Source: a virus
DNA: 64,000 nt
IMG/VR virus record: IMGVR_UViG_3300020383_000006
Span: 1-64,000 of that record
Reading direction: 5' to 3' (one strand)
Below are positions 32,420 through 39,334 of this stretch, in pieces. The translations under genes and the position numbers were made by a program. Numbering within the stretch: position 1 is the stretch's first letter; the number at the start of each line of letters is the position of its first letter. The notes under the pieces were generated by a model, which was not told where the DNA came from, searched no databases, and saw nothing but the letters and a program-made list of their open reading frames with translations.

Positions 32420-32578
32420 TTAATACCCGATTTTTTGGGGGGATATTTCTAATTCTTTAACTTCCCATCCATCTTCTTCGTATTCTTTTTTATATTTCTT
32501 GTCAATGTAAACTTTTTGACCGTCATTAGAGATGGCCAATAATTTATTTTCGTTTAAGTATTCTTTAAAACTTTTCAT
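32420..32578 (-). CDS. Putative capsid-targeted internal protein (leader MKSFKEYLNE)
   Basis: 52 residues, ATG at 32578, TAA at 32420-32422. Leader MKSFKEYLNE with predicted cut LNE/N. The mature part is only about 42 residues: LLAISNDGQKVYIDKKYKKE, then WEVKELEIS, a short beta hairpin plus basic patch. It lies between another leader gene (32594) and the i-spanin gene. Supported mainly by the leader and by fitting exactly between neighbours. Confidence 0.6.
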   Translation of the reverse strand: MKSFKEYLNENKLLAISNDGQKVYIDKKYKKEYEEDGWEVKELEISPQKIGY

Positions 32579-32593
32579 TTTTCATTTTTTCCT

Positions 32594-33019
32594 TTATGGC
32601 TTAACGTATGACATAGCGCCAGTTTTTGAATTCTTCATCAAAAACTTGTTATTTTTATGATACATTTTGCGCATTTCATCACGCAAAGATTCATTTTCAA
32701 CGTATTTGGCCCAACGCTTGAATGGAACTTTACCTTTAATACAATTACAATAGGTGTCATCATCAACTTCAATTACTGGATTTCCTGCGAACGTTGATTT
32801 ATTGAAAACAGGTTTAGCGTCAGGCATATCTACACCACCAGTACCTGTAGACGCCACTGCGGAGTCCTCAAACAAACCAAGAGGATCTTTTTTATCTTTA
32901 TTAACCGAGTCGTAAACCGCCCCAAATATATCCTCTATATTTAGCTCACCGGAGCTTTCTAATTGAATTTCTTCAATTTCATTTTCTGATTCTGAAATAT
33001 ATTCTCTTAGAGTTTTCAT
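32594..33019 (-). CDS. Putative capsid-targeted protein (leader MKTLREYISE), possibly core protein
   Basis: 141 residues with leader MKTLREYISE (cut ISE/S). The following stretch is very acidic (ENEIEEIQLE) with further possible cleavage sites, and the C-terminus is basic (FKRWAKYVENESLRDEMRKM). Such charge asymmetry is also seen in prohead core proteins, so this could be a scaffold component and not an injected effector. The middle has GTGGVDMP and CNCIKG. Overlaps the upstream gene by 4 nt. Confidence 0.6.
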   Translation of the reverse strand: MKTLREYISESENEIEEIQLESSGELNIEDIFGAVYDSVNKDKKDPLGLFEDSAVASTGTGGVDMPDAKPVFNKSTFAGNPVIEVDDDTYCNCIKGKVPFKRWAKYVENESLRDEMRKMYHKNNKFLMKNSKTGAMSYVKP

Positions 33020-33375
33020 GACAACTCCCTATTAATCAGTTCGTAAAATTCCTTATCGTAATTTTCTGGTGGTATCATCATAGGAAATGACAAATATTTT
33101 AGTACCGCGTTAAAATAAGGAACATGTTCTTCTTCAATTTTGTACTGTAACATTTTAGTTGCAGCATGAAAATTAAAGCAATTATAAAAAATCAAGACGT
33201 TGTTAACAAATAATCTAACGTTTATTTCACCGTATTCTAAATATTTGCTCATCATTCTCATGACTGTTGATAACTGCCTTAAATCTGAATAAAACTCGTC
33301 CTCTGTAAGGCAAGTTGTATTCGTATAAAAATGTGCGGCAAACCGTTCAAAATTATTTTCGTTTAATTCAATCAT
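33016..33375 (-). CDS. Hypothetical protein
   Basis: 119 residues. Helical, with regularly spaced aromatic residues (NCFNFHAATKMLQYKIEEEH) and no recognised family. Its ATGA overlap with the leader gene downstream couples the two. Preceded by a terminator of the 33444 gene. In T4-like phages similar small helical proteins can be tail or head assembly factors, but there is no direct evidence here. Confidence 0.55.
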   Translation of the reverse strand: MIELNENNFERFAAHFYTNTTCLTEDEFYSDLRQLSTVMRMMSKYLEYGEINVRLFVNNVLIFYNCFNFHAATKMLQYKIEEEHVPYFNAVLKYLSFPMMIPPENYDKEFYELINRELS

Positions 33376-33403
33376 TTGTTCTTATAATTGTTTAGAAAAA
33401 GAA

Positions 33404-33426
33404 GCGGACTTTTAAATGAAGTCCGC
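33404..33426 (-). terminator. Intrinsic terminator
   Basis: GCGGACTT (33404-33411) pairs with AAGTCCGC (33419-33426), 8 bp, loop of 7. On the minus strand it is followed by TTCTTTTTC and ends the message of the acidic protein gene 33444-33977. Confidence 0.8.
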
Positions 33427-33443
33427 TATTATTTAGGTTTGCA

Positions 33444-33977
33444 TTATTCAGTTAAACTTTCAACTGTAATTTCTTCAGCCAGTTCTTCTCGTAAAGAATC
33501 AGCTTTCTTCATATGGTGAGGTTTTTTACCAAATGTTTCTTGGTAAAGTTCTTTCAGTTCATCTTCTGATTTAGATTCAAGAAATGATTCAACTGTTAAC
33601 GGGTCAGTAGAATCTTGTTCGTCTGGCTCATTTTCATTATCTTCAGGATCTTGGTGCTCACCTGAACCATCGTCTTGGGTTTCAATTTGTTCTGATTCAC
33701 TTTCATCATCTTCAGAACCTTGCTCACCCGAATCTTCTTCTTGACCCAACTCATTTTCAATATCATTAAGGTCTTCTTCAGAAACTTTAACGGGTTCACC
33801 TGTTGAAGCCTGTAAAGAAACGTCAACATCTTCTTTTAGTTGTTCAAGTCGCAAAGGCAAATTCGTAACTGAACGTAGTAATTCACCCGTTTCTTTGACA
33901 ACCCAACCTTTCTCGGTAGCAACAACTTCTTTTTTGTGTTTTGGTACTCTTGCCCAAATAGGTAATGTATTTTGCAT
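33444..33977 (-). CDS. Acidic three-part protein of unknown function
   Basis: 177 residues. N-terminal about 45 residues (WARVPKHKKEVVATEKGWVV then LLRSVTNLPLRLEQLKE) form a basic beta motif; residues about 70-130 are a low-complexity acidic linker of Glu, Asp, Ser and Gln; the C-terminal 45 residues (SEDELKELYQETFGKKPHHM then LREELAEE) look like a SAP/HeH-type helix-turn-helix. A similar layout occurs in other T4-like phages. The acidic linker and DNA-binding-type end suggest a nucleic-acid-associated or virion protein. Function unknown. Confidence 0.65.
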   Translation of the reverse strand: MQNTLPIWARVPKHKKEVVATEKGWVVKETGELLRSVTNLPLRLEQLKEDVDVSLQASTGEPVKVSEEDLNDIENELGQEEDSGEQGSEDDESESEQIETQDDGSGEHQDPEDNENEPDEQDSTDPLTVESFLESKSEDELKELYQETFGKKPHHMKKADSLREELAEEITVESLTE

Positions 33978-34030
33978 AATTAAATTCCTATAATGTTTAA
34001 GTTAATGAACCTATCCGTTCATTTACCTAT

Positions 34031-34687
34031 TTAGGCGGCTTGTTTCTTATGGGATTCGTTTAAATGGAAATATATATCTTTTAGATCATGGCTAAACCAT
34101 TCCGGTTCGCCCTCAGGAAAACAATATTTCTTACCTTTATTAACCTCCCACTCGCGTAATTTAATATTCATATAAACTTGGTACGCGACCAAAGGTTCAT
34201 CTTTATGAAATAAATGAACAAAAGGGTAATTTTCTTCACTTATAGCCAAATAATTACTCAGCAACCCCTTATCTTCCATAGCTTCAAAGGGTGGTATAAA
34301 AATGTATTCAAACATACCTAATGATTTATGATATTTTCCTCTACGGTCATGGAATAATTGATGTAATTCTTGTAAACATTCAACTAACCATTCATAATTA
34401 CTAATAGATTCCATAACCCATAAAACAGAAGGATGATTTTCATGTGTATGAATATAAACCTTATTATCAACCAACACTTCATCAACGATAGTGTCACTAG
34501 GTAGAACATAAGTTAATTTTTTCTTTTTTGCTTCTGGTTTACGGTAAATTTCCATAGGAATGCCGGACTTCAGACGCAAAACAGTAGAAAGTAATTGGGA
34601 ATATTCTAGAATCATTTTGGTAACATGAACGTCACAGTGTTCACGGGCTGACTGGATAGGGCAATCATTAGTACGGAAAATGTTCAT
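34031..34687 (-). CDS. Conserved phage protein of unknown function
   Basis: 218 residues from the ATG at 34687. The N-terminal pattern NDCPIQSAREHCDVHVTKMI followed by LEYSQLLSTVL is a motif I know from many large phages, in a family sometimes loosely annotated as pyrimidine-dimer glycosylase-like; I cannot confirm any enzyme activity. Central HTHENHPSVLWVMES and C-terminal YQVYMNIKLREWEV also belong to the family core. Driven by the promoter at 34729-34757, directly after the tRNA-Met gene. Confidence 0.7.
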   Translation of the reverse strand: MNIFRTNDCPIQSAREHCDVHVTKMILEYSQLLSTVLRLKSGIPMEIYRKPEAKKKKLTYVLPSDTIVDEVLVDNKVYIHTHENHPSVLWVMESISNYEWLVECLQELHQLFHDRRGKYHKSLGMFEYIFIPPFEAMEDKGLLSNYLAISEENYPFVHLFHKDEPLVAYQVYMNIKLREWEVNKGKKYCFPEGEPEWFSHDLKDIYFHLNESHKKQAA

Positions 34688-34728
34688 AATATAGTAAAAC
34701 CTCATCAATAAATTAACTCAACAAGGTA

Positions 34729-34757
34729 ATTATACTAAGAAATGGATTGGAAGTAAA
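34729..34757 (-). promoter_or_regulatory. Phage promoter TTTACT-17-TATAAT
   Basis: Minus strand: TTTACT at 34757-34752 and TATAAT at 34734-34729, spacer 17; the -35 begins 1 nt after the CCA of the tRNA-Met gene. Confidence 0.8.
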
Positions 34758-34758
34758 G

Positions 34759-34835
34759 TGGTGCCCCACGACTGGGTTCGAACCAGCAACCCTCCGATTA
34801 TGAGTCGGACGCTCTACCGTTGAGCTACGGGGGCA
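34759..34835 (-). tRNA. tRNA with CAU anticodon (Met or Ile2)
   Basis: 77 nt with encoded CCA. Cloverleaf visible: anticodon stem TCCGA / TCGGA around CTCATAA (anticodon complement at 34800-34802), T-arm CTGG-TTCGAAC-CCAG. The pair at the base of the acceptor stem is C-T. CAU tRNAs can be elongator Met or a lysidine-modified Ile2; sequence alone does not decide. Confidence 0.9.
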
Positions 34836-34841
34836 TTAAGT

Positions 34842-34877
34842 GGTGGTTCCCTAGTCAAGGAGATACTATGAACCACC
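34842..34877 (-). ncRNA. Hairpin beside tRNA-Met (structured RNA candidate)
   Basis: GGTGGTTC (34842-34849) pairs perfectly with GAACCACC (34870-34877). First of a series of strong inverted repeats filling the gene-free stretch 34836-35643. Confidence 0.4.
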
Positions 34878-35117
34878 TGCTAACGTTATTATCAGTTTTC
34901 CACGAGACCATGTACAGCCTATCTGATTTCCTTAATAAAAATTCTATTCAGGCAGGGATTACCACTAATTAGCTTGGACACCCTCTTTTTCTTCTCAACT
35001 ACCAAACAACAAGGAGGTAATTAAGCGAGATATAACTCTCACAAGTGACAAATTGCTTTAGAATTGAATCTAGCCACAGTTAACTCAACTCCAGAGCCGC
35101 TATATTTCAGTTTTATG

Positions 35118-35145
35118 ATGAGTGCCCTTAGCGGTAAGGACTCAT
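35118..35145 (-). ncRNA. Stable hairpin (structured RNA candidate)
   Basis: ATGAG (35118-35122) pairs with CTCAT (35141-35145) and CCTTA (35126-35130) with TAAGG (35135-35139) around GCGG. A single long hairpin with a small internal loop. Confidence 0.4.
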
Positions 35146-35159
35146 TCTTTTAGGGCGAA

Positions 35160-35230
35160 CCCATTTTACTGATTACTATGCACCTAACGTCCATGACCGC
35201 TTGCGACTTACTAATAACCAGTAAAATGGG
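35160..35230 (-). ncRNA. Structured RNA candidate with 12-bp closing stem
   Basis: CCCATTTTACTG (35160-35171) is perfectly complementary to CAGTAAAATGGG (35219-35230), enclosing 47 nt. No frame or tRNA feature explains it. Size (about 71 nt) and position between tRNAs suggest a processed stable RNA. Confidence 0.5.
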
Positions 35231-35249
35231 TGGTACACTACGCAGTACC

Positions 35250-35349
35250 CAGCGGAATATTTGGTGACAAGGCTAATTATTCGGGCGAAAAGCTCCACCA
35301 CAGAGCTTTTCTAAGCCTTGATGGCTAGTAGCTTATTAGGCTACCGCTG
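35250..35349 (-). ncRNA. Multi-helix structured RNA candidate, about 100 nt
   Basis: Nested pairing: CAGCGG (35250-35255) with CCGCTG (35344-35349) as closing stem; CAAGGCT (35268-35274) with AGCCTTG (35314-35320); AAAAGCTC (35288-35295) with GAGCTTTT (35303-35310); and a GTAGC/GCTAC hairpin near 35326-35342. The result is a branched, tRNA-sized fold without an anticodon arm or T-loop, so not a tRNA. Confidence 0.5.
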
Positions 35350-35364
35350 CCATATTAAAGTGTG

Positions 35365-35387
35365 AATCGTTTGCAGTTATAACGATT
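35365..35387 (-). ncRNA. Hairpin (structured RNA candidate)
   Basis: AATCGTT (35365-35371) pairs perfectly with AACGATT (35381-35387) around a nine-base loop. Lies between the 100-nt structure and the terminator-like hairpin. Confidence 0.35.
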
Positions 35388-35445
35388 AATTACAGTTGCA
35401 AATAAGGCGACGACTCCCTACCTGACTCGGTGCGGTTAACACCTG

Positions 35446-35471
35446 AAAACCTAAACTTGATTTAGGCTTTT
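35446..35471 (-). terminator. Terminator-like hairpin
   Basis: CCTAAA (35450-35455) with TTTAGG (35461-35466), flanked by an A-run and a T-run, usable on both strands. On the minus strand it lies just after the promoter at 35490-35518, so it would act within 30 nt of that start and may be an attenuator. Confidence 0.55.
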
Positions 35472-35489
35472 AGCTATTAACTACAATTA

Positions 35490-35518
35490 ATGATAATCAA
35501 TTATTTTTTAAAAGTAAA
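35490..35518 (-). promoter_or_regulatory. Phage promoter TTTACT-17-TATCAT inside the non-coding region
   Basis: Minus strand: TTTACT at 35518-35513, TATCAT at 35495-35490, spacer 17. Nothing but structured non-coding DNA and a tRNA lies downstream for 800 nt, supporting expression of RNAs. Confidence 0.75.
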
Positions 35519-35532
35519 CCTTTATAAGAAAT

Positions 35533-35639
35533 TTCCCTAGAGACTTGCTCGGCAAACAAGATTTTTGGGTCTGATTTTGTCATGACGAACATAAAGTTTA
35601 GCGGTTGATTAATCCACAGACAGCCTAAACTCTAGGGAA
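35533..35639 (-). ncRNA. Structured RNA candidate next to tRNA-Arg, about 107 nt
   Basis: Closing stem TTCCCTAGAG (35533-35542) with CTCTAGGGAA (35630-35639), 10 bp. Inside, CTTG (35544-35547) pairs with CAAG (35557-35560), and TTTAG (35597-35601) with CTAAA (35625-35629). It follows the tRNA-Arg gene by 4 nt on the minus strand and shares its promoter at 35742-35770, so it is probably cut from the same precursor. Confidence 0.5.
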
Positions 35640-35643
35640 TAAA

Positions 35644-35720
35644 TGGCACGGACGGTAGGACTCGAACCTACGACCAAGAGCTTAGAAGGCTCCTGCTCTA
35701 TCCAACTGAGCTACGCCCGC
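35644..35720 (-). tRNA. tRNA-Arg (UCU)
   Basis: 77 nt with encoded CCA. Acceptor GCGGGCG/CGTCCGT with two G-U pairs, anticodon loop CTTCTAA (TCT), T-arm TAGG-TTCGAGT-CCTA. Reads AGA/AGG, codons that are rare in many hosts but common in AT-rich phages. Confidence 0.93.
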
Positions 35721-35741
35721 ATTTAAACTTTCAATGTAATT

Positions 35742-35770
35742 ATGGTAATATATTTAATTTAAAAAGTAAA
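35742..35770 (-). promoter_or_regulatory. Phage promoter TTTACT-17-TACCAT for tRNA-Arg and RNA
   Basis: Minus strand: TTTACT at 35770-35765, TACCAT at 35747-35742, spacer 17, 22 nt before the tRNA-Arg 5' end, directly after the stop of the leader gene 35775-36068. Confidence 0.7.
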
Positions 35771-35774
35771 CCTT

Positions 35775-36068
35775 TTATTTAAGAAGACGGTTCAAAACTT
35801 TATTCATTGTATTAAAGTCAATTTCTTTGTATTTTTTGAAGTCAGAATCTTTGCCGTTTTCGTCAAAAACCCTAACGACTAAATCAATAGAAACATCAAC
35901 TAAATTAGATTTGGTTCTAATTAATTCATAAGAAGTAATTTTAAATTGTAGTTTACCGTCTTTGGTTTTATACCAAACACCGTTTTGAATTTTATCGCTA
36001 TCATAATTACCCCACGTCAAAAACGTGGGGCGAACAGCTTCATTCAAAAAATCTTTAGCTGTTTTCAT
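35775..36068 (-). CDS. Putative capsid-targeted internal protein (leader MKTAKDFLNE)
   Basis: 97 residues with leader MKTAKDFLNE, predicted cut LNE/A. The mature part is beta-rich (FLTWGNYDSDKIQNGVWYKT, KLQFKITSYELIRT, VSIDLVVRVFDENG) and resembles in strand layout the 21025 leader protein, so they may share a fold. Its start overlaps by 14 nt the end of the coiled-coil gene upstream. Predicted to be packaged and injected; function unknown. Confidence 0.65.
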   Translation of the reverse strand: MKTAKDFLNEAVRPTFLTWGNYDSDKIQNGVWYKTKDGKLQFKITSYELIRTKSNLVDVSIDLVVRVFDENGKDSDFKKYKEIDFNTMNKVLNRLLK

Positions 36069-36306
36069 TTTTACCTTTTGCCTTTTCTTTATTGTTAGAA
36101 TCAGTCAATCTAGAATCAGCTTCCTTTAAAAATTCATTAATATCGCTGATTTCGGTGATACCCAGCTTAGAACCAATTAAATTAATTAAAGCGTTATTCA
36201 TTTCAGCTAGATTTTTGTTATTTTTCTGTAACCGAACGATGTCACGAGATAACTCTTTTGTTTCATTTTCAAGCTGATTCAACTGGTCTTGTACATTATT
36301 GTCCAT
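36055..36306 (-). CDS. Small coiled-coil protein
   Basis: 83 residues from the ATG at 36306, which lies inside the end of the upstream gene; the longer frame to 36396 is a shadow. Residues 5-50 are a heptad coiled coil (QLNQLENETKELSRDIVRLQ), and the C-terminus is basic (NKEKAKGKNENS). It sits between two leader-bearing genes with overlaps on both sides, so it may be a partner or chaperone of the packaged proteins. That is inference from position. Confidence 0.6.
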   Translation of the reverse strand: MDNNVQDQLNQLENETKELSRDIVRLQKNNKNLAEMNNALINLIGSKLGITEISDINEFLKEADSRLTDSNNKEKAKGKNENS

Positions 36307-36775
36307 TATATGGCTCCTGTATTTTAGTTTCAAATAGTTCAATTTGTTCAACGGAATTATCGTTGATATAAGGTTTAACGAATTCAAAAATATCACCGAA
36401 GTTATCCGGTAAGATATTTATATTAAAATATTTTTTAGCAAAAGTATATAAAAGTGTTACTGTAGTTCCTCCACCAGGAACTAAAAACAAAGGTGCTATA
36501 ACCGAAAACTTACCAACGTCTTTTAACTGCTTAAATGCTTCTAGAACATCTTCTTCAGATATATCAGACTTATTGGTAGCTATTTTATTTTTAAGTTGCT
36601 TAAAAAACGTCTCAAGCATCCTATTGGTTTCTTGGGCTTCGACTTTAGAAGCAATAAGAGCCATTTCAGCTTTCTTTTTTATTTTCGGCAACAAACTTTT
36701 AACTTTACTAATCATCGAGAAAAAATCTTCGTTTAATTTTTTCTCTTCTAAGGCAAATTGTTGAAATGTTTTCAT
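36296..36775 (-). CDS. Putative capsid-targeted internal protein (leader MKTFQQFALEE)
   Basis: 159 residues with leader MKTFQQFALEE, predicted cut LEE/K. Mature part: helical and basic at about 12-70 (SMISKVKSLLPKIKKKAEMA), then VLEAFKQLKD and an apolar segment VIAPLFLVPGGGTTVTLLYTFA at about 96-117 that could enter or cross a membrane, and an acidic end. A hydrophobic segment in a packaged protein would fit action at the inner membrane during DNA entry. Overlaps its neighbours on both sides. Confidence 0.65.
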   Translation of the reverse strand: MKTFQQFALEEKKLNEDFFSMISKVKSLLPKIKKKAEMALIASKVEAQETNRMLETFFKQLKNKIATNKSDISEEDVLEAFKQLKDVGKFSVIAPLFLVPGGGTTVTLLYTFAKKYFNINILPDNFGDIFEFVKPYINDNSVEQIELFETKIQEPYNGQ

Positions 36776-37443
36776 TTTAATACATTATCCACTCTATTAA
36801 TTGCTGTATTAAATTCAGCAAATTCAAAACATTTTACTTCTGAATCAGAGTTACAATTATACACCTTGATTCTTTTTTCTTTTAAATTAGGTAAAGCGGT
36901 AGAAAATAAATTATCTAGGTGCCTTAAAGTGCCTCTACAGACCTTCCCATCAAACTTGTTTCTATAAATTTCGCCATCTAAACCTATAATCAAAATATAT
37001 TTAGGGTTCATATGGTAAGCTAGATTTAATGCACCATACAATGAATTCCCCGTACTTATTTTGTTCGGTTCTGTTTGAAGTCCATACGTTTGACTAAAAC
37101 AGTTTTGTTTTGAACTTATTCTTTCTAAGAAATTACAACCGCGATAGATAAATTTTTCTATCGTTTTAGTCCTTAACCTTGGTTCTTGTTTTATATTTCC
37201 TGGTATAGCGACGTATTTTTTATAATCGCTTCTTTTTTGTGCTATTTTTTGATTATCTAAACTTAAATCTAGCGTAAACCAATAATCCGCACTAACGTTA
37301 GGATGGTTCACGGAATTATTTACCGAAATAACTTTCCATGAATCATCAGGTTGGAAAAAATTATTGATAGAAAGACCGGAACCTGTTATAATTATTTTAT
37401 CGTGCTGTTCAGTTACTTCACCAAAATTCACTTCGTTGACCAC
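36772..37443 (-). CDS. MAF/DUF115-like glycan-associated protein
   Basis: 223 residues. IIITGSGLSINN (about 17-28), VISVNNSVNHPNVSADYWFTLD (about 38-59) and GNSLYGALNLAYHM followed by YILIIGLDGE (about 132-156) match the nucleotide-sugar-binding Rossmann pattern of DUF115/MAF proteins, seen in flagellin glycosylation and in phages. The 38642 gene has the same layout, so the two are probably paralogues. In this cluster it may modify phage DNA, a phage protein or a host glycan. Exact substrate unknown. Overlaps the leader gene (36775) by 4 nt. Confidence 0.6.
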   Translation of the reverse strand: MVNEVNFGEVTEQHDKIIITGSGLSINNFFQPDDSWKVISVNNSVNHPNVSADYWFTLDLSLDNQKIAQKRSDYKKYVAIPGNIKQEPRLRTKTIEKFIYRGCNFLERISSKQNCFSQTYGLQTEPNKISTGNSLYGALNLAYHMNPKYILIIGLDGEIYRNKFDGKVCRGTLRHLDNLFSTALPNLKEKRIKVYNCNSDSEVKCFEFAEFNTAINRVDNVLK

Positions 37444-38084
37444 CCTGTTTCTCTAGGTCGAGGTCGACCATGATAACACAATATTCTTTCGTCGCCGTTA
37501 TTTAGTCCCTTTTTAACATGAGCTTTATAAGAAATGAACCATTCTTCAGGGAATATATTTTGGAACATAAGTGGTTTTCTTTCAGTGTTTAAACTTAGTT
37601 GATCACCAATAAATTTTTGATCCCCATAAGTGCCGCAATCTTCAGCAATTTGTCTAGGATTAGCAACCCATTTTTCCCAAATAGAACCTCTACAACTAGC
37701 AGGTAGATACATTACACCTGAAGCCAACCTGTGTCTAAAATAAAAATCTTTAAGCATCACAGGATTAGGTATTTCCGAACATTTTTTAATTATTTGGGAA
37801 ATGTCTCCAGTAATAATTGTATCTAAATCAACGTAAAATATATCATGAGTAATTGTATCAAAAAGGTCTGGTCTAAATAATTCCATTTTAGACCACCAAC
37901 CTTCCCATTCATTAGGGTATCTAAGGGGGATCCAGTTAGGAACGTTTTGTACGTTAGAAAGACAATGGAAATTGTCTTCAGGTAGACCGGAATATTTTTT
38001 AAACCCTTCAAAAAGACGTTGAACATAGTCAACGTCATAATGACTTCCTGGTTTTTTATGTAAAACGCAAATAAATTTAACCAT
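37428..38084 (-). CDS. Glycosyltransferase, GT-A fold (GT8-like)
   Basis: 218 residues from the ATG at 38084. The sugar-nucleotide metal motif is DIFYVDLDTIITGDI (DLD, about 86-100); SGVMYLPASCRGSIWEKWV (about 127-145), QKFIGDQLSLN (about 158-168) and CYHGRPRPRETGW at the end complete a GT-A enzyme of the GT8/glycogenin-like type. T4 relatives carry glucosyltransferases for modified cytosine, but those are GT-B enzymes, so this is a different activity. Part of a four-gene cluster with two DUF115-like proteins. Confidence 0.75.
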   Translation of the reverse strand: MVKFICVLHKKPGSHYDVDYVQRLFEGFKKYSGLPEDNFHCLSNVQNVPNWIPLRYPNEWEGWWSKMELFRPDLFDTITHDIFYVDLDTIITGDISQIIKKCSEIPNPVMLKDFYFRHRLASGVMYLPASCRGSIWEKWVANPRQIAEDCGTYGDQKFIGDQLSLNTERKPLMFQNIFPEEWFISYKAHVKKGLNNGDERILCYHGRPRPRETGWSTK

Positions 38085-38640
38085 TGTAACTACCATCTAC
38101 AATAAAAAAGTGTTCATGAAAACAGTTCTTAAATTCCTTAACAAATTTTTCAGAATCTTTTCTTTGTACACTATTATCTATAAAAAGGTATCTTACATGA
38201 TTAGGTAACCCAAAGTACATTTCTTTAAATCTTGTATACGGAGTTAAAAAATTAATTTTGTTTAATTGGTTTTCAGTTAATATTAATTTGCTATCTTTAG
38301 CAAATTCTTTTAAAGACCTGCCAGTTTCTTTTCTATTAACCACAAAATAAACTGAATCATTTGCTAAATTTTCACCAATAAATTTAAGTAACATTGAACT
38401 TAGACCAGTCATTCGACCTAAGTTAATTGAAAAGTTGAAAAATTCATTCATTATACTAAAATTAATGCCACCTTGCGAACATATCATTTCAACTAACTTA
38501 GATGTCATCGGGTCTTTAAATTCTATAAATTCTGATTTTAAAAGGTTTTTAATTGTTTTTAAATCGTTTTGCGTGAACAAATCTAAAACAAATTTTCTTT
38601 GACGAAGTAATTCTTCAAATCCTTCATAATAATTATTCAT
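38077..38640 (-). CDS. Unknown protein of the glycosyltransferase cluster
   Basis: 187 residues from the ATG at 38640. Residues 55-100 (KLVEMICSQGGINFSIMNEF then SSMLLKFIGENLANDSVYFVV) and 150-187 (VRYLFIDNSVQRKDS, HEHFFIVDGSYNG) look like a small Rossmann-type alpha/beta fold, possibly methyltransferase or nucleotidyl-sugar related. Overlaps the glycosyltransferase gene by 8 nt and is preceded after 1 nt by the DUF115-like gene, so these four act together. Confidence 0.5.
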   Translation of the reverse strand: MNNYYEGFEELLRQRKFVLDLFTQNDLKTIKNLLKSEFIEFKDPMTSKLVEMICSQGGINFSIMNEFFNFSINLGRMTGLSSMLLKFIGENLANDSVYFVVNRKETGRSLKEFAKDSKLILTENQLNKINFLTPYTRFKEMYFGLPNHVRYLFIDNSVQRKDSEKFVKEFKNCFHEHFFIVDGSYNG

Positions 38641-38641
38641 A

Positions 38642-39334
38642 CTATAAGAGCTCCTCAAGTGTTATATGCGGACACAAATTATTGTTAGGTATAGCGGTAT
38701 GAAGGGTTGCGTTTTTTACGGTCACACCGGATGCTAACAAATCCTCACAAACATAACGAAAAGAACGTACCCATGTTTCAGGGTTATCTGCGTTCCTTCT
38801 AAACTTTTTCTTATCGTGATCACCAAACCAATGGCGTTTACCAAAAGTGTGACCAAAATCATACCCAACTAAAATTATTTCTTTTGCACCAAAAAGATAA
38901 GCAAGATTAACAGCCATACAACCAGAATTCCCGTTGTGGTGAACCGTATCCACTCTACCGATACCTTTTCCATGTGTAAGTTTAACACCGTTAAATGGTT
39001 TAGAAAGTTTGAATCCCCAACGTTTCCAACTTTCTTTAGCAGATTTTACCACCCGTTCTTGAGTCCATAATTCAGTATGTTCATAAACTAAATCCCTGAC
39101 GCTAGGGTAATAGTGGTGCCACCAAGAATGGTCAGCTGAATATACTGCGTCAACCCAAGGCGCAAGTTGGTAATTATTAGAAACGGCTATAACTTTATAA
39201 CCGTTCTTATTTCTAAGTTCCTCAACTATACCAATTTGTTCTTTAGTTAAAGAAGGACCGGAAGCAATACAAATTACTTTTTCCCATCCTTCTTTTTCTA
39301 GAGGTTTAGAAAAGTGAGATTCCTCTACAACCAT
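38642..39334 (-). CDS. MAF/DUF115-like glycan-associated protein
   Basis: 230 residues from the ATG at 39334 (AAGGA upstream), inside the end of the helicase gene. VICIASGPSLTKEQ (about 20-33), KVIAVSNNYQLAPWVDAVYSAD (about 45-66), and NSGCMAVNLAYLFGAKEIILVGYD (about 133-156) are the DUF115-type nucleotide-sugar pocket; FGKRHWFGDH follows. Probably a paralogue of the 36772 gene. Role likely in making or attaching a sugar; substrate unknown. Confidence 0.65.
   Translation of the reverse strand: MVVEESHFSKPLEKEGWEKVICIASGPSLTKEQIGIVEELRNKNGYKVIAVSNNYQLAPWVDAVYSADHSWWHHYYPSVRDLVYEHTELWTQERVVKSAKESWKRWGFKLSKPFNGVKLTHGKGIGRVDTVHHNGNSGCMAVNLAYLFGAKEIILVGYDFGHTFGKRHWFGDHDKKKFRRNADNPETWVRSFRYVCEDLLASGVTVKNATLHTAIPNNNLCPHITLEELL

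Larger units (their letters stand above)
34836..35643. other. 808-nt gene-free stretch between two minus-strand tRNAs
   Basis: No open frame with a credible start is seen on either strand. The stretch contains at least seven strong inverted repeats listed separately, one minus-strand promoter (35490-35518) and one terminator-like hairpin (35446-35471). The part 34880-35117 has only weak pairing. Best explained as a set of stable non-coding RNAs transcribed with the tRNAs, like the band C and D RNAs of the T4 tRNA region. Confidence 0.5.
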
